Assembly (NCBI GenBank): GCA_002083405.1
Contig: LVWT01000046.1
Location: 1 to 26,747 of the forward strand
Length of the DNA stretch: 26,747 nucleotides
Reading direction: 5' to 3'
Source: Nitrospira sp. SG-bin2
Lineage (GTDB): Bacteria; Nitrospirota; Nitrospiria; Nitrospirales; Nitrospiraceae
A model generated the notes under the pieces. The model had not been told where the DNA came from. It made no database searches and saw only the letters and a list, made by a program, of their open reading frames with translations. Both the position numbers and the translations under genes were made by a program. The first letter of the stretch is position 1. Every line of letters begins with the position of its first letter. Shown piece after piece: positions 1-8,877 of this stretch.

Positions 1-2
1 CA

Positions 3-1319
3 GGCAGTTTCGTGATGCGCGCCGAGCGAGTCGGTCGGGAAACATTGTTGTCACAAATCGTGCGCATGGTCAGTGAGGCGCAGCGTACCCGGGCGCCGAT
101 TCAACAGCTGGCTGACATCGTCGCTTCGTATTTTGTCCCGATTGTCGTACTTGTCGCCGCACTCACGTTTGTGATCTGGGCGCTTTATGGCCCGGAACCT
201 CGGATGGCCTATGCCTTGCTCAACGCAGTTGCGGTATTGATTATCGCGTGCCCCTGTGCGCTCGGGCTCGCGACTCCCATGTCGATCATGGTTGGGACCG
301 GCCGCGGTGCGACGGCGGGGGTGCTCATCCGCAATGCCGAGGCACTCGAGACTTTGGCGAAGGTCGATGTGCTGGTTGTCGATAAGACGGGCACGTTAAC
401 GGAGGGCAAGCCGCGGTTGATGACCGTCGTTCCTGTGTCGAGCGTTTCGGAGACAGACTTGCTTCGGGTCACCGCTGGGCTTGAACAGAACAGTGAACAC
501 CCGTTAGCCGGAGCCATTGTAACCGGTGCTGGGGAGAAAGGCCTCACGCTGGCCAAGCCCAAGGACTTTCGCTCGCTCACAGGGAAAGGGGTCATTGGTA
601 CAGTCGAAGACCGAGTGGTGGCCGTGGGAACGGTGCCGTTTCTTCGCGACCTCGGTGCGGACACAGAGGCGCTCGTGGCTCAGGCTGAACCACTCAGACA
701 AGAAGGGCAGACAGTCATATTTGTGGCCATCGATGGGAAGCCGGCCGGTTTGTTGGGTGTGGCGGATCCCATCAAAGCTTCTACACCTGAGGCGATCGAT
801 CTGCTCCATCAGGAAGGTCTACGGATCGTGATGCTCACCGGTGACAGCAAGACCACGGCACAGGCGGTGGCACGACGACTTCATATCGATGATGTGCAGG
901 CCGAAGTGCTTCCGGATCAAAAGACTGCGGTCATCAAACAACTCCAGGCCGAAGGTCATATCGTGGCCATGGCGGGAGACGGGATCAATGATGCGCCGGC
1001 CCTGGCGCAAGCCCAGGTGGGAATCGCCATGGGAACCGGCACGGATGTCGCGATGGAAAGCGCGGGCGTGACGCTGGTCAAGGGAGATCTCCGAGCCATC
1101 GTGCGGGCGCGCCGTCTGAGCCGCGGGACCATGCGGAACATCCGGCAGAATCTGTTCTTCGCCTTCGCCTACAACACGCTCGGTGTCCCCATTGCCGCCG
1201 GTATTCTCTATCCGTTCGTCGGGATTCTCCTGAGCCCGATGATCGCCAGCGCGGCGATGACCTTCAGTTCCGTCTCCGTCATCTCGAACGCGTTGCGGTT
1301 GCGGAAGATGGAATTATAA
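3..1319 (+). CDS. copA: Copper-translocating P1B-type ATPase, C-terminal part (5' end outside window)
   Basis: This is an inner-membrane pump that uses ATP to export Cu(I)/Ag(I) from the cytoplasm. The reading frame is already open at base 3, and the codons before the first GTG/ATG match the full-length paralogue at 19152-21830, so the gene enters from the left and lacks roughly its first 450 residues. Visible motifs, in order, are the CPC metal-binding motif in a membrane helix (IIACPCALGLATP), the phosphorylation motif DKTGTLTEGKP, the P1B signature SEHPLAGAIV, the TGDSKTTAQAVA segment, the GDGINDAPALAQA hinge and two C-terminal helices. CPC and SEHPLA support a soft-metal substrate. By eye the nucleotide sequence is about four-fifths identical to the second copy. 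It ends about 70 bp before the next small gene. Whether its N-terminus has the YHS domains of the other copy cannot be seen here. Confidence 0.95.
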   Translation, partial: GSFVMRAERVGRETLLSQIVRMVSEAQRTRAPIQQLADIVASYFVPIVVLVAALTFVIWALYGPEPRMAYALLNAVAVLIIACPCALGLATPMSIMVGTGRGATAGVLIRNAEALETLAKVDVLVVDKTGTLTEGKPRLMTVVPVSSVSETDLLRVTAGLEQNSEHPLAGAIVTGAGEKGLTLAKPKDFRSLTGKGVIGTVEDRVVAVGTVPFLRDLGADTEALVAQAEPLRQEGQTVIFVAIDGKPAGLLGVADPIKASTPEAIDLLHQEGLRIVMLTGDSKTTAQAVARRLHIDDVQAEVLPDQKTAVIKQLQAEGHIVAMAGDGINDAPALAQAQVGIAMGTGTDVAMESAGVTLVKGDLRAIVRARRLSRGTMRNIRQNLFFAFAYNTLGVPIAAGILYPFVGILLSPMIASAAMTFSSVSVISNALRLRKMEL

Positions 1320-1389
1320 TCTTCATCAATTGCAGGTAGCAGAGCTACTATGTTAGCCTCAATCATCATCGTAATCGTGCAACTACCCC

Positions 1390-1734
1390 ATGGAGCGGAG
1401 CATCTCGAAATCGAAGGTTATGTTAGAGGTCAGATACTCAAATCTGTTGCTCATCGGGCTGGTTCTCCTCCTTGGAGTCCAACTCACGGGCCTCACGTGT
1501 CTTAACGAGTGGCAAGTTGCGATTCACTCAGCACAAGCTGAAATAGTTGGCGGTTCTCCGGCTACTGGGGAGAACGTATCGGATCATGGATGTCCTTGTC
1601 ATTTTACATTCCAGTCCGTATTCCTTGCCGTTCCTGAGAACCTGTCTCCTCACACAGATGATGTAGGCTCCAGTCTCACGCTATACGTGCCAACCTTCGT
1701 CGTGTCCCTCTTCCGTCCTCCCCTCAGCGTCTAA
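1390..1734 (+). CDS. Small exported or membrane-anchored protein of unknown function
   Basis: I do not recognise this 114-aa protein. One hydrophobic segment near residues 18-34 (LLLIGLVLLLGVQLTGL) looks like a signal peptide or membrane anchor. The rest is polar with a Cys-rich patch, DHGCPCH, that could bind metal; this is inference. No good ribosome binding site precedes the ATG at 1390. The alternative ATG at 1420 has only an AAGG very close to it, so the start is uncertain. It lies between the partial ATPase and the czc operon. Like the gene at 10731, it is a short Cys-containing exported protein upstream of an RND operon, but the two sequences do not obviously align. Confidence 0.5.
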   Translation: MERSISKSKVMLEVRYSNLLLIGLVLLLGVQLTGLTCLNEWQVAIHSAQAEIVGGSPATGENVSDHGCPCHFTFQSVFLAVPENLSPHTDDVGSSLTLYVPTFVVSLFRPPLSV

Positions 1735-1972
1735 CGCATCACCAGAGTCGTTGCACATAGTGCGATCGAGGCTGGCATTGTCCGCCATGCGGGCTATGCG
1801 GAAGCTTCATGCCCTATACGATCATTTAGCTTGTGGCGTCTCTCTATCCGTATTGAGTGTATTGCTCTCAGGCTGCGGCACAGCGATTGTCTCATCTTTC
1901 AGGTAGACAAAGCGTTCTGTGCAGGAACTCTGGCTCAAGACGAGAGAGAGGCGAACTGAAGGGGTTAATCTC

Positions 1973-2179
1973 ATGATGGGAATGAGTGGGTCCAATTGGG
2001 TGGGATTTGTGATGTTGGTGATCTTTATCCCTCTCGCTGAGCCGATATGGCTGTTGCTGGGGTTCGACTCCACGGAATTTGATAGTACGAAGATCCTGTG
2101 GGCTATTCCGGTTGCAGCCTATATCATTGTTGCGGCCGTATTGTTAATACGAGGAGTTCCGGACCGCGACCTATCCTGA
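1973..2179 (+). CDS. Small two-helix membrane protein, function unknown
   Basis: This is a predicted 68-aa protein beginning MMGMSGSNW. The ATG at 1973 was chosen over an upstream in-frame CTG/GTG-type start because the preceding 18 residues are highly charged and not protein-like, and AAGGGG lies at 1959-1964. Two hydrophobic helices are visible, about residues 10-30 (VGFVMLVIFIPLAEPIWLLL) and 42-60 (ILWAIPVAAYIIVAAVLLI), joined by a short acidic loop. I recognise no family. It precedes another unknown membrane protein at 2304 and then the czc operon, so a role in envelope metal handling is possible but unproven. Confidence 0.5.
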   Translation: MMGMSGSNWVGFVMLVIFIPLAEPIWLLLGFDSTEFDSTKILWAIPVAAYIIVAAVLLIRGVPDRDLS

Positions 2180-2303
2180 TTCCTGGTTTTACGATGTTTG
2201 GTTTCGGCAGTGCTCAAGGGCATAGAAAGAGTGTATTTCTTAATCCGTCAATCGACGCATGCACTGGGCAAACCATTGGTTGAAATAATAAGTTGGAGTA
2301 AGG

Positions 2304-2936
2304 ATGGTTGACCACGAGTCGCAGTGTCACTCATGTGATGAGCAGGAAGAATTCGGTGAGCTGCTCAAGTATACCGGGGCAGGATTTGCAGGGGGACTCA
2401 TTACCGGCGCAGTACTCGATCATTTTGGATTCCACCAAAGCGCCCTCGGTCAATGGCTCGTTCGCACGCTTTCCGGAGAAGGAGAAAGCCTGCTTGAAGG
2501 CATCTATGCCATCCGGCAACGCATTCGAGGTTCAACCGGGTCAATGGCCGAAGCGTACGGATGGGGAAAGTTGTCTGGGATGGTACTTCCGTGGGGCATC
2601 GATTGGGGAAGCCGAATGGTCGGAATTAATGTCTACGGAGTGGAAGGATTTTACATCCCGTTCTTTTACGCGTTGAGCGACCAATTTGGGGCGAATGTCG
2701 CCGGATTCATCTTCCTTCGAAAGAAAGCAGGGACCTGGGGAAGGGCGCTGAGCGAATACGTCAGACATCCCGTCATGCTGAGCAGTGCTGCCATTATTCT
2801 CGTGGTCCCTATCGGCCTGCTAACCGCGAGGCTGTTGGGGTTCAGTCCCACGACACAGACCTTAACGGCCGTCGAAACAATTGTTGCGAATCTCTGTTGG
2901 TTACCGCCGCTTATCGGTTGGGTGATGCGCAAGTAA
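2304..2936 (+). CDS. Membrane protein of unknown function upstream of czcCBA
   Basis: This is a 210-aa protein with no family I can name. The start at 2304 follows GGAGTAAGG. The N-terminus holds a short Cys/His patch (HESQCHSCDEQEE) that could bind metal. A glycine-rich hydrophobic stretch follows (residues about 24-42, YTGAGFAGGLITGAVLDHFG), then a central amphipathic part, and two clear C-terminal helices (about 155-177 and 188-208). It ends 31 bp before the czcC start and shares its direction, so it is probably the first gene of that transcription unit. That position suggests, without proving, an accessory role in metal efflux. Confidence 0.65.
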   Translation: MVDHESQCHSCDEQEEFGELLKYTGAGFAGGLITGAVLDHFGFHQSALGQWLVRTLSGEGESLLEGIYAIRQRIRGSTGSMAEAYGWGKLSGMVLPWGIDWGSRMVGINVYGVEGFYIPFFYALSDQFGANVAGFIFLRKKAGTWGRALSEYVRHPVMLSSAAIILVVPIGLLTARLLGFSPTTQTLTAVETIVANLCWLPPLIGWVMRK

Positions 2937-2967
2937 CTGTCCCTCTTACAAGTAAGGAGGAGTTGTC

Positions 2968-4227
2968 ATGGTACATCTGCCGCCGCGAACTCTACTTTTG
3001 GCCGGAGTCCTCTTGCCGGCACTCCTCACCGGCACAGTGGTCCTGGCGCAGGTACAGGAGAGTCGGTCCTATCGATTAGAGGAAATGACCGATATGGCGC
3101 TGAAATACAATCCCGGTTTGCAGGAAGCGGCCACTCTCATCGATCAAGGGAGAGGTGCTCAAGCGACTGCAGAGGCCTATCCTAATCCGTCCATTACCGG
3201 AACATTGGGACCGGGCAGAACGCGAGAGGGTCTCCGCGATAGCACTTTTTTCGAGCGTGGAGTGGCAGTGAGCCAACCGGTGGAGTGGCCGGGTATGCGC
3301 CAAGCCCGTCAGCAGGCGGCAGAGGCCGCGCTCGCCGGGTCCCAGGCGGCTGTTGATGCGAGTCGTTTGAGTCTGCTTTCTGAGGTAAAGATCGCCTTTT
3401 ACCAACTCCTTCTCGCCCAGCGCAATGAAGAACTAATAATGGAAGCTCTCGCCAGCGTGCAGGAGTTCCAGCGCGGCGTCAAAGCCAGGGTGGATGCTGG
3501 GCAGGCGAGGCCATTTGAAGCCCTGAAAGCAAACGTGGAAGTTCAAAAGGTAAGCAACGATCTGAATCACGCACGACACGCCTTGGTCGTCGGACGCTCT
3601 CGACTCAATGCGCTGACCGGCGGCTTGCTTGGTAAGAATTTCGATGTTCAGGGCAACTTTGTCTCACCACCCTTAGAACTTAACCCTGATGGCCTGGTTG
3701 CAAGCGCTAGCACACAGCACCCAACTGTCCGTCGTGTCCGAAAAGAGATTGAACGAGCGGAGCACAGCGTGGTGCAGGAACGCCAATCGCTGATTCCCTT
3801 TGTCACCGTCTCCGGCATCTTTCAACAGGAAGCGGCCGAGACGGCTTACCTGGCTCGATTGAGTGTCCCCATACCGCTCTGGTATCGGCGGCAGGGAGAA
3901 ATCACAGGGGCCTTGTCGGCGAAGCAACGCGCTGAAGCAGAACATGCGAGGTTACAAAACGAACTCGTGGCAGCAATTACCGAATCTGTGGAGGAAGCCC
4001 ACGCCGCCCAGGATCGGATCGGGGTGTATGAGAAAGGGTTATTAAAACAGGCGGAAGAAACATTGAGGATCGCGAGGATAAGTTTTCAGCAGGGCGCAGC
4101 GAGCCTTCTCGAATTCATTGACGCCCAACGAGTGCATCGACAAATGTTGCTGGAGTATGCGCAAGCACAGGCGAGTTTCTCCATCGAGCTGGCGCGATTG
4201 GAACGCTGGACAGGGGAGCTTCGATGA
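2968..4227 (+). CDS. czcC: Outer-membrane factor of RND metal efflux, CzcC/TolC family
   Basis: This is the TolC-type outer-membrane channel of a tripartite heavy-metal exporter, accepting cations from the RND pump and adaptor encoded next. The 419-aa length suits the CzcC family. The start at 2968 follows AAGGAGGAG. An N-terminal signal peptide is visible (LLLAGVLLPALLTGTVVLAQ). The mature part begins with the typical YRLEEMTDMALKYNPGLQEA helix and has two repeated halves rich in Ala/Gln/Glu, ending with the family-like GAASLLEFIDAQR segment. Its stop overlaps the adaptor start (ATGA at 4224-4227), so translation is probably coupled. Substrate choice rests with the RND protein, not this subunit. 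Confidence 0.93.
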   Translation: MVHLPPRTLLLAGVLLPALLTGTVVLAQVQESRSYRLEEMTDMALKYNPGLQEAATLIDQGRGAQATAEAYPNPSITGTLGPGRTREGLRDSTFFERGVAVSQPVEWPGMRQARQQAAEAALAGSQAAVDASRLSLLSEVKIAFYQLLLAQRNEELIMEALASVQEFQRGVKARVDAGQARPFEALKANVEVQKVSNDLNHARHALVVGRSRLNALTGGLLGKNFDVQGNFVSPPLELNPDGLVASASTQHPTVRRVRKEIERAEHSVVQERQSLIPFVTVSGIFQQEAAETAYLARLSVPIPLWYRRQGEITGALSAKQRAEAEHARLQNELVAAITESVEEAHAAQDRIGVYEKGLLKQAEETLRIARISFQQGAASLLEFIDAQRVHRQMLLEYAQAQASFSIELARLERWTGELR

Positions 4228-5456
4228 GCTGGTGCACTAAACAGTCTGGCATCAGTTCGAATGCCGGCATTCTTTTGGGAAGTCTGCTTGTTTCCCTTGC
4301 CCTGGGCTGCAATGACAGTCGCGTGGAACAGCCTGCGCGGAAGTCAACGGCTGAGCAAGAGAGAATCCAGCCTGGTCATGAGACTGCTGAACCATACCAA
4401 CTTACAGTTCCATCTCAGGCGCAGGAAGGTCAAACGTTCCAGACCGCTCCGGTTGAACGCCGCCCTTTTCGTGATGAAATCGCGGCCACGGCGACGATCA
4501 AGCCCAACGAATACCGTCTGGCGCATCTGAGCCCTCGCATCGAGGGCCGGGTCATTGATGTGAAAGCAGTGCTTGGTCAACACGTCAAGGCAGGACATGT
4601 CCTGGCCCTCATGGATAGCATCGAATTGGGCCAAAAGAAATCCGATTTCCTTCAGGCGAAGACGAACCATGAGGTCGATAAGCGGAATTATGTTCGAGAA
4701 GAGGGATTGTATAAAGAACAGATTACCTCGGAAAAGGAATTCTTAGACGCCAAGGGGCGCTATGAAAAGAGCTTTGCCGCCTTCCGCGCCGCTCATGAAG
4801 CATTACGCCTCATCGGCCTGTCCGAGGAAGACATCAAGCGTATCGATTGGAGTGCTAAAGGCCAACCTCTCTCTTATTTCCCCTTGGTCTCTTCCTTGAA
4901 CGGGACGGTCATCGAGCGGACGATCACGTTGGGAGAATTAATCACTCCGAAAGATAAGGCTTTTACGATTGCCGACCTGTCTACAGTGTGGATCATCCTT
5001 GATGTCTATGAACAGAACCTCGCGGCCGTACGGAAGGGAGCCGAGGTAGAAATTACGGTGGACGCCTTTCCGGGTGAAACCTTCAAGGGAACAATTGTCT
5101 ATCTCAGTGAGGTCCTGAATCCCACGACTCGTACGATCGATGCGCGGGTCGAAATCCCCAATCCGCAGCGTCGCCTCCGACCCGGCATGTTTGCCAGAGC
5201 AGCGGTTATCTTGCCGGGGCGCGGCTCTGACGCGCTCGTCGCGCCATTGGCCGCTCTGCAACAGGTGAATAACCAGACCGTGGCGTTTGTGGAAAAGAAG
5301 CCAGGCACGTATGAGGTGAGGCAGGTGACGGTGGAACGACGATCGCCGCTGTACGGAGAGATCCAATCAGGCCTGCACGAGGGTGAAACGGTCGTCACAA
5401 CCGGGTCTTTTTATCTCAAATCTATCCTACTGAAAGAACAGATAGGGGGAGGCTAG
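4224..5456 (+). CDS. czcB: Periplasmic adaptor lipoprotein of RND metal efflux, CzcB family
   Basis: This is the membrane-fusion adaptor that links the inner-membrane RND pump to the outer-membrane channel. The protein has 410 aa. A lipobox (SLALGC, Cys29) indicates a lipid-anchored periplasmic protein. Family features follow: a biotinyl-lipoyl-like half (LSPRIEGRVIDVKAVLGQHVKAG region), a coiled-coil hairpin at about residues 130-190, a second lipoyl half (SLNGTVIERTITLGELI), the typical LSTVWIILDVYEQNLAAV strand of the beta-barrel, and RPGMFARAAVILP near the C-terminus. It overlaps czcC by 4 bp and is followed 29 bp later by czcA. No His-rich metal-binding extension is seen. Confidence 0.93.
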   Translation: MSWCTKQSGISSNAGILLGSLLVSLALGCNDSRVEQPARKSTAEQERIQPGHETAEPYQLTVPSQAQEGQTFQTAPVERRPFRDEIAATATIKPNEYRLAHLSPRIEGRVIDVKAVLGQHVKAGHVLALMDSIELGQKKSDFLQAKTNHEVDKRNYVREEGLYKEQITSEKEFLDAKGRYEKSFAAFRAAHEALRLIGLSEEDIKRIDWSAKGQPLSYFPLVSSLNGTVIERTITLGELITPKDKAFTIADLSTVWIILDVYEQNLAAVRKGAEVEITVDAFPGETFKGTIVYLSEVLNPTTRTIDARVEIPNPQRRLRPGMFARAAVILPGRGSDALVAPLAALQQVNNQTVAFVEKKPGTYEVRQVTVERRSPLYGEIQSGLHEGETVVTTGSFYLKSILLKEQIGGG

Positions 5457-5485
5457 CGACTGATGCTTCTCGGAGGTCTCCTACC

Positions 5486-8400
5486 ATGCTGAATCGAGTC
5501 CTCGAATTGTCGCTGGCAAACCGGTTTCTGATCGTGGTGTTTGCCGGTCTCATCATGGCCAGTGGCGTCTATTCCATGCGGCAGCTACCGGTTGATGCCG
5601 TCCCGGACGTGACACCGAATCAAGTCCAGATCCTCACGAATGCGCGGGGCCTCTCTCCGGTCGAGGTTGAGCAATTCATCACCTTCCCCGTCGAAACCGC
5701 GATGTCCGGCTTGCCGGGTATCACCTTGATTCGATCTGTTTCCCGGTTCGGACTCTCGGCGGTAACCATCTATTTTGACGAGGGAATGGACATTTATTTC
5801 TGTCGGCGCTTGGTGATGGAACGTCTGCCTCGCGCCCGCGAGGCGATCGGGCCACGTTTCGGCAACCCCGAATTGGGACCGATTTCCACAGGACTGGGGG
5901 AAATTTACCAATTCGAGGTCAAAGGGGACGGCTACTCCCTCATGGAGCTGCGGACGATCCTGGATTGGGACATTGCGTTCAAGCTCCGTTCCGTTCATGG
6001 GGTGGTGGAAGTCAATACGTATGGCGGAGAGCTGAAGACGTATGAAGTGCAACTCGATGCCGCCAAACTGGTCTCTTACAAAATTCCCATCGAGCAAGTC
6101 TTCCGGGCGCTCGAACAGAACAATGGCAACTCGGGCGGCGGCTATATCGAACACGCACAGGAACAGTATTTGATTCGGGGCGAAGGCCTTGTGCGGACAC
6201 TGGAGGACATCGACAGCATCATCGTGGCGACAGGAGACGACGGGACGCCCATTTATATCCGCAATCTGGGTAAGGCGCGGTTCGCTCCAATGGTCCGACA
6301 AGGCGCGGTTACGCGCGACGGAAGAGGGGAGGCGGTCACGGGCATCGTGATGATGCTCATCGGCGAGAATGGACGGGTCGTGGTGGATCGGGTGAAAACT
6401 AAGCTGCAGCAAATCGAGAAGACCATGCCTCCCGGCGTGACCATCGAACCCTATTACGATCGTACCGACTTAGTCAGAAAGACCATCAACACCGTCGGCA
6501 CCAATTTAACCGAGGGTGCACTGCTGGTGGTCACCGTGTTGTTTCTTCTTCTAGGGAATCTCCGTGCCGGCCTTATCGTCGCTGCCGCTATTCCACTGTC
6601 CATGCTGGTGGCCTTCACTGGAATGCTGGCCGCCGGCATCTCCGGTAACCTGATGAGTCTCGGCGCGATCGACTTCGGACTGATCGTCGATGCATCCGTC
6701 GTCATGATTGAAAACACCATCCGGCATCTGACCGAACGGCGGCACGCCGCCGGAGGTGACAGGCGCATGACGGAAGACCAGATGCGCACAGTGGTCGTCG
6801 AGGCTGGACGAGAAGTGCTCCGTCCGATCGTGTTTGCGGTCGGAATCATTATCATCGTCTACCTGCCGATCCTGACTCTGCAGGGCATTGAAGGAAAGAT
6901 GTTTCGTCCGATGGCCATGACCGTCATCTTTGCGCTCGTCGGGTCTCTCGTGCTGACCTTGACCGTAACGCCAGTGCTGGCAAGTCTCTTCCTTCGCCAA
7001 GGCGTGAAGGAAGAGGAGACTTGGATCATTCGCCAAGCCAAACGAGGGTATCGCCGGCTCCTGTCAAAGACGATGCAGCATCCGGCCATTGCTGGGAGCG
7101 CCGCCGCTGCGCTGTTTGCATCCAGCCTCGGTGTCGCGACATTCCTTGGCGCAGAGTTTATTCCGACGCTCGATGAAGGCACCATCGCCCTGCAAGCGTG
7201 GCGGTTGCCGAGCGTCTCCCTGGAGGAGTCAGTTCGGACCACTACTCGCATTGAACAGGTTCTCAAGCAGTTTCCCGAAGTGGTCACGGTTGTATCGCGA
7301 ACTGGACGTGCCGAAATCGCGACCGATCCGATGGGTGTCGAGGTCAGCGATATCTATCTCATCTTGAAACCTGATTCGGAATGGACGACCGCCAGGACGA
7401 AGGACGATTTGATTGAAGCGGTTAACCGGGCGCTGACCAAGGCCGTTCCCGGCAACATGTTCAGTTATTCCCAGCCGATTGAGCTGCGGGTTCAGGAATT
7501 GATTGCGGGGGTGCGGTCCGACATCGCCATTACCATTTTCGGTGAAGATATGGAGACCCTCCGCCGCCTTGGCGATCAGGTAGTCCGGGTGGTCTCAGAG
7601 GTTCCCGGAGCGGCAGACACCAAGGCTGAGCAGGTGGCTGGCATGCCGTACCATGTGGTGGCCATTGACCGGGAAAAGATCGCTCGCTATGGCATTAATG
7701 CGGAGCAGGTTTTGGATACCGTCACAACGTTGGGAGGACGGATCGTCGGTCAAGTCGCCCAGGGCAACCGCCGGTTCTTCATGCAAGTGCGGTTTAGTCC
7801 CGAGGACCGAAAGAATTTCGAGCGCATTTTGGATATTCGCATCAGTGATTCACAGGGTCGTCTCATTCCGCTCAGGCAATTGGCCGATATTCGTATGGAA
7901 ACCGGCCTGGCGCAAATCAGCCGGGAAAACATTCAACGGCGGCTGGCGGTGGAAACCAATGTACGTGGTCGAGACCTCGCCGGATTTGTCGGCGCAGCGC
8001 AGAAGGCGGTGGAGAGCCACGTGACTCTGCCGCCTGGGTACTGGATTAAATGGGGTGGTGAATTTGAAAATTTGCAGCGGGGGTCCGCTCGACTGGCTAT
8101 CGTCGTGCCGATCGCCCTGTTTCTGATCTTTGTGCTTTTGTACACAACCTTCAATAGCGTCAGGCCCGCGCTGCTCATCTACCTCAACGTGCCGTTGGCG
8201 GCAACCGGAGGCATTCTGGCCTTGGCGCTTCGAGGGATGCCCTTTTCGATCTCCGCCGGAGTCGGGTTCATTGCGCTCTTCGGCGTGGCGGTTCTCAACG
8301 GTGTCGTGTTGATGTCCTACATTTTGGATTTACGCAAGCAAGGGCGTTCGGCGGAAGACGCCGCCTACGAAGGCGCGTTGATTCGCATGCGGCCGGTTTT

Positions 8401-8638
8401 GATGACCGCGCTGGTAGCCAGCTTGGGATTTATGCCTATGGCACTCTCGACTTCCGCTGGTGCGGAGGTACAACGCCCGCTCGCGACCGTGGTGATTGGC
8501 GGCCTTGTCACTTCGACGGCGCTTACGCTCCTCGTTCTTCCCACGCTGTATGTCTGGGAAGAGCGTCTTCGAGAAGCATGGACCCAACGAAGATGGAAAG
8601 CCAAAGAAGTGCCGGTACCTCATAGACCAAATTTGTAG
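5486..8638 (+). CDS. czcA: RND heavy-metal efflux pump, CzcA-like (divalent cation type)
   Basis: This is the inner-membrane proton/metal antiporter of the first tripartite system, 1050 aa, full length for HME-RND proteins. GGAGG lies 10 bases before the ATG. Transmembrane helix 4 carries D396-F-G-L-I-V-D402 and E409. The +6 and +13 spacing is that of the proton-relay residues D402/D408/E415 known in Cupriavidus metallidurans CzcA. The DFG-type motif is associated with divalent cations (Zn, Co, Cd, Ni). At the position where CusA has its first binding methionine, this protein reads GTIALQAW, so the Cu/Ag methionine triad is missing. The exact cation cannot be fixed from sequence. It is the last gene of czcCBA, with a 239-bp gap before merR that contains the mer-type promoter. 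Confidence 0.93.
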   Translation: MLNRVLELSLANRFLIVVFAGLIMASGVYSMRQLPVDAVPDVTPNQVQILTNARGLSPVEVEQFITFPVETAMSGLPGITLIRSVSRFGLSAVTIYFDEGMDIYFCRRLVMERLPRAREAIGPRFGNPELGPISTGLGEIYQFEVKGDGYSLMELRTILDWDIAFKLRSVHGVVEVNTYGGELKTYEVQLDAAKLVSYKIPIEQVFRALEQNNGNSGGGYIEHAQEQYLIRGEGLVRTLEDIDSIIVATGDDGTPIYIRNLGKARFAPMVRQGAVTRDGRGEAVTGIVMMLIGENGRVVVDRVKTKLQQIEKTMPPGVTIEPYYDRTDLVRKTINTVGTNLTEGALLVVTVLFLLLGNLRAGLIVAAAIPLSMLVAFTGMLAAGISGNLMSLGAIDFGLIVDASVVMIENTIRHLTERRHAAGGDRRMTEDQMRTVVVEAGREVLRPIVFAVGIIIIVYLPILTLQGIEGKMFRPMAMTVIFALVGSLVLTLTVTPVLASLFLRQGVKEEETWIIRQAKRGYRRLLSKTMQHPAIAGSAAAALFASSLGVATFLGAEFIPTLDEGTIALQAWRLPSVSLEESVRTTTRIEQVLKQFPEVVTVVSRTGRAEIATDPMGVEVSDIYLILKPDSEWTTARTKDDLIEAVNRALTKAVPGNMFSYSQPIELRVQELIAGVRSDIAITIFGEDMETLRRLGDQVVRVVSEVPGAADTKAEQVAGMPYHVVAIDREKIARYGINAEQVLDTVTTLGGRIVGQVAQGNRRFFMQVRFSPEDRKNFERILDIRISDSQGRLIPLRQLADIRMETGLAQISRENIQRRLAVETNVRGRDLAGFVGAAQKAVESHVTLPPGYWIKWGGEFENLQRGSARLAIVVPIALFLIFVLLYTTFNSVRPALLIYLNVPLAATGGILALALRGMPFSISAGVGFIALFGVAVLNGVVLMSYILDLRKQGRSAEDAAYEGALIRMRPVLMTALVASLGFMPMALSTSAGAEVQRPLATVVIGGLVTSTALTLLVLPTLYVWEERLREAWTQRRWKAKEVPVPHRPNL

Positions 8639-8828
8639 TGCGAAAGATCTCACGCATGACCGCCGATGGCGGAATGAAAAAGAATGCGGTTATCTCGAAG
8701 TGGACGTCATGCTAAAAAACCTCCAATGGCTCCCTTATCACGGGGGATACGCGCGTTCAGGATCATTCGATGGCTCTGGGAGCGTATCGTCGGACGCTTC
8801 GGTTCAGAAGTTCCTTTCGTATGTTCCC

Positions 8829-8859
8829 TTGACTCGGTACCATGGTACAGGGTTTAGCA
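8829..8859 (+). promoter_or_regulatory. mer-type promoter/operator upstream of merR
   Basis: A -35 element TTGACT (8829-8834) is followed two bases later by the dyad GTAC-CATG-GTAC (8837-8848), then a -10-like TTAGCA at 8854-8859, giving a 19-bp spacer. The -35 sequence, the position of the first GTAC, the 4-bp centre and the long spacer match the known mer promoter of Tn501 (GTAC-N4-GTAC between elements spaced 19 bp). A MerR regulator untwists such a promoter when Hg(II) binds. The dyad GTACCATGGTAC is a perfect 12-bp palindrome. The -10 match is poor, as is common for MerR-activated promoters. The site drives merR and the genes after it in one direction. Confidence 0.8.
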
Positions 8860-8877
8860 TTGGATAAGAGGGTTGTC

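Noticed and set aside
1820..1906. Lipoprotein-signal-like stretch (LSVLSVLLSGCGTAI) in the plus strand
   Set aside because: There is no credible start codon with a ribosome site and it stops within nine codons after the Cys. It could be a remnant but is too short to call.
1822..2073. 83-aa minus-strand ORF
   Set aside because: No recognisable features, and it overlaps the better-supported small membrane protein at 1973.
5585..6412. Long minus-strand ORF (275 aa) inside czcA
   Set aside because: It is an antisense shadow of a well-supported RND gene and has no family features or ribosome site.
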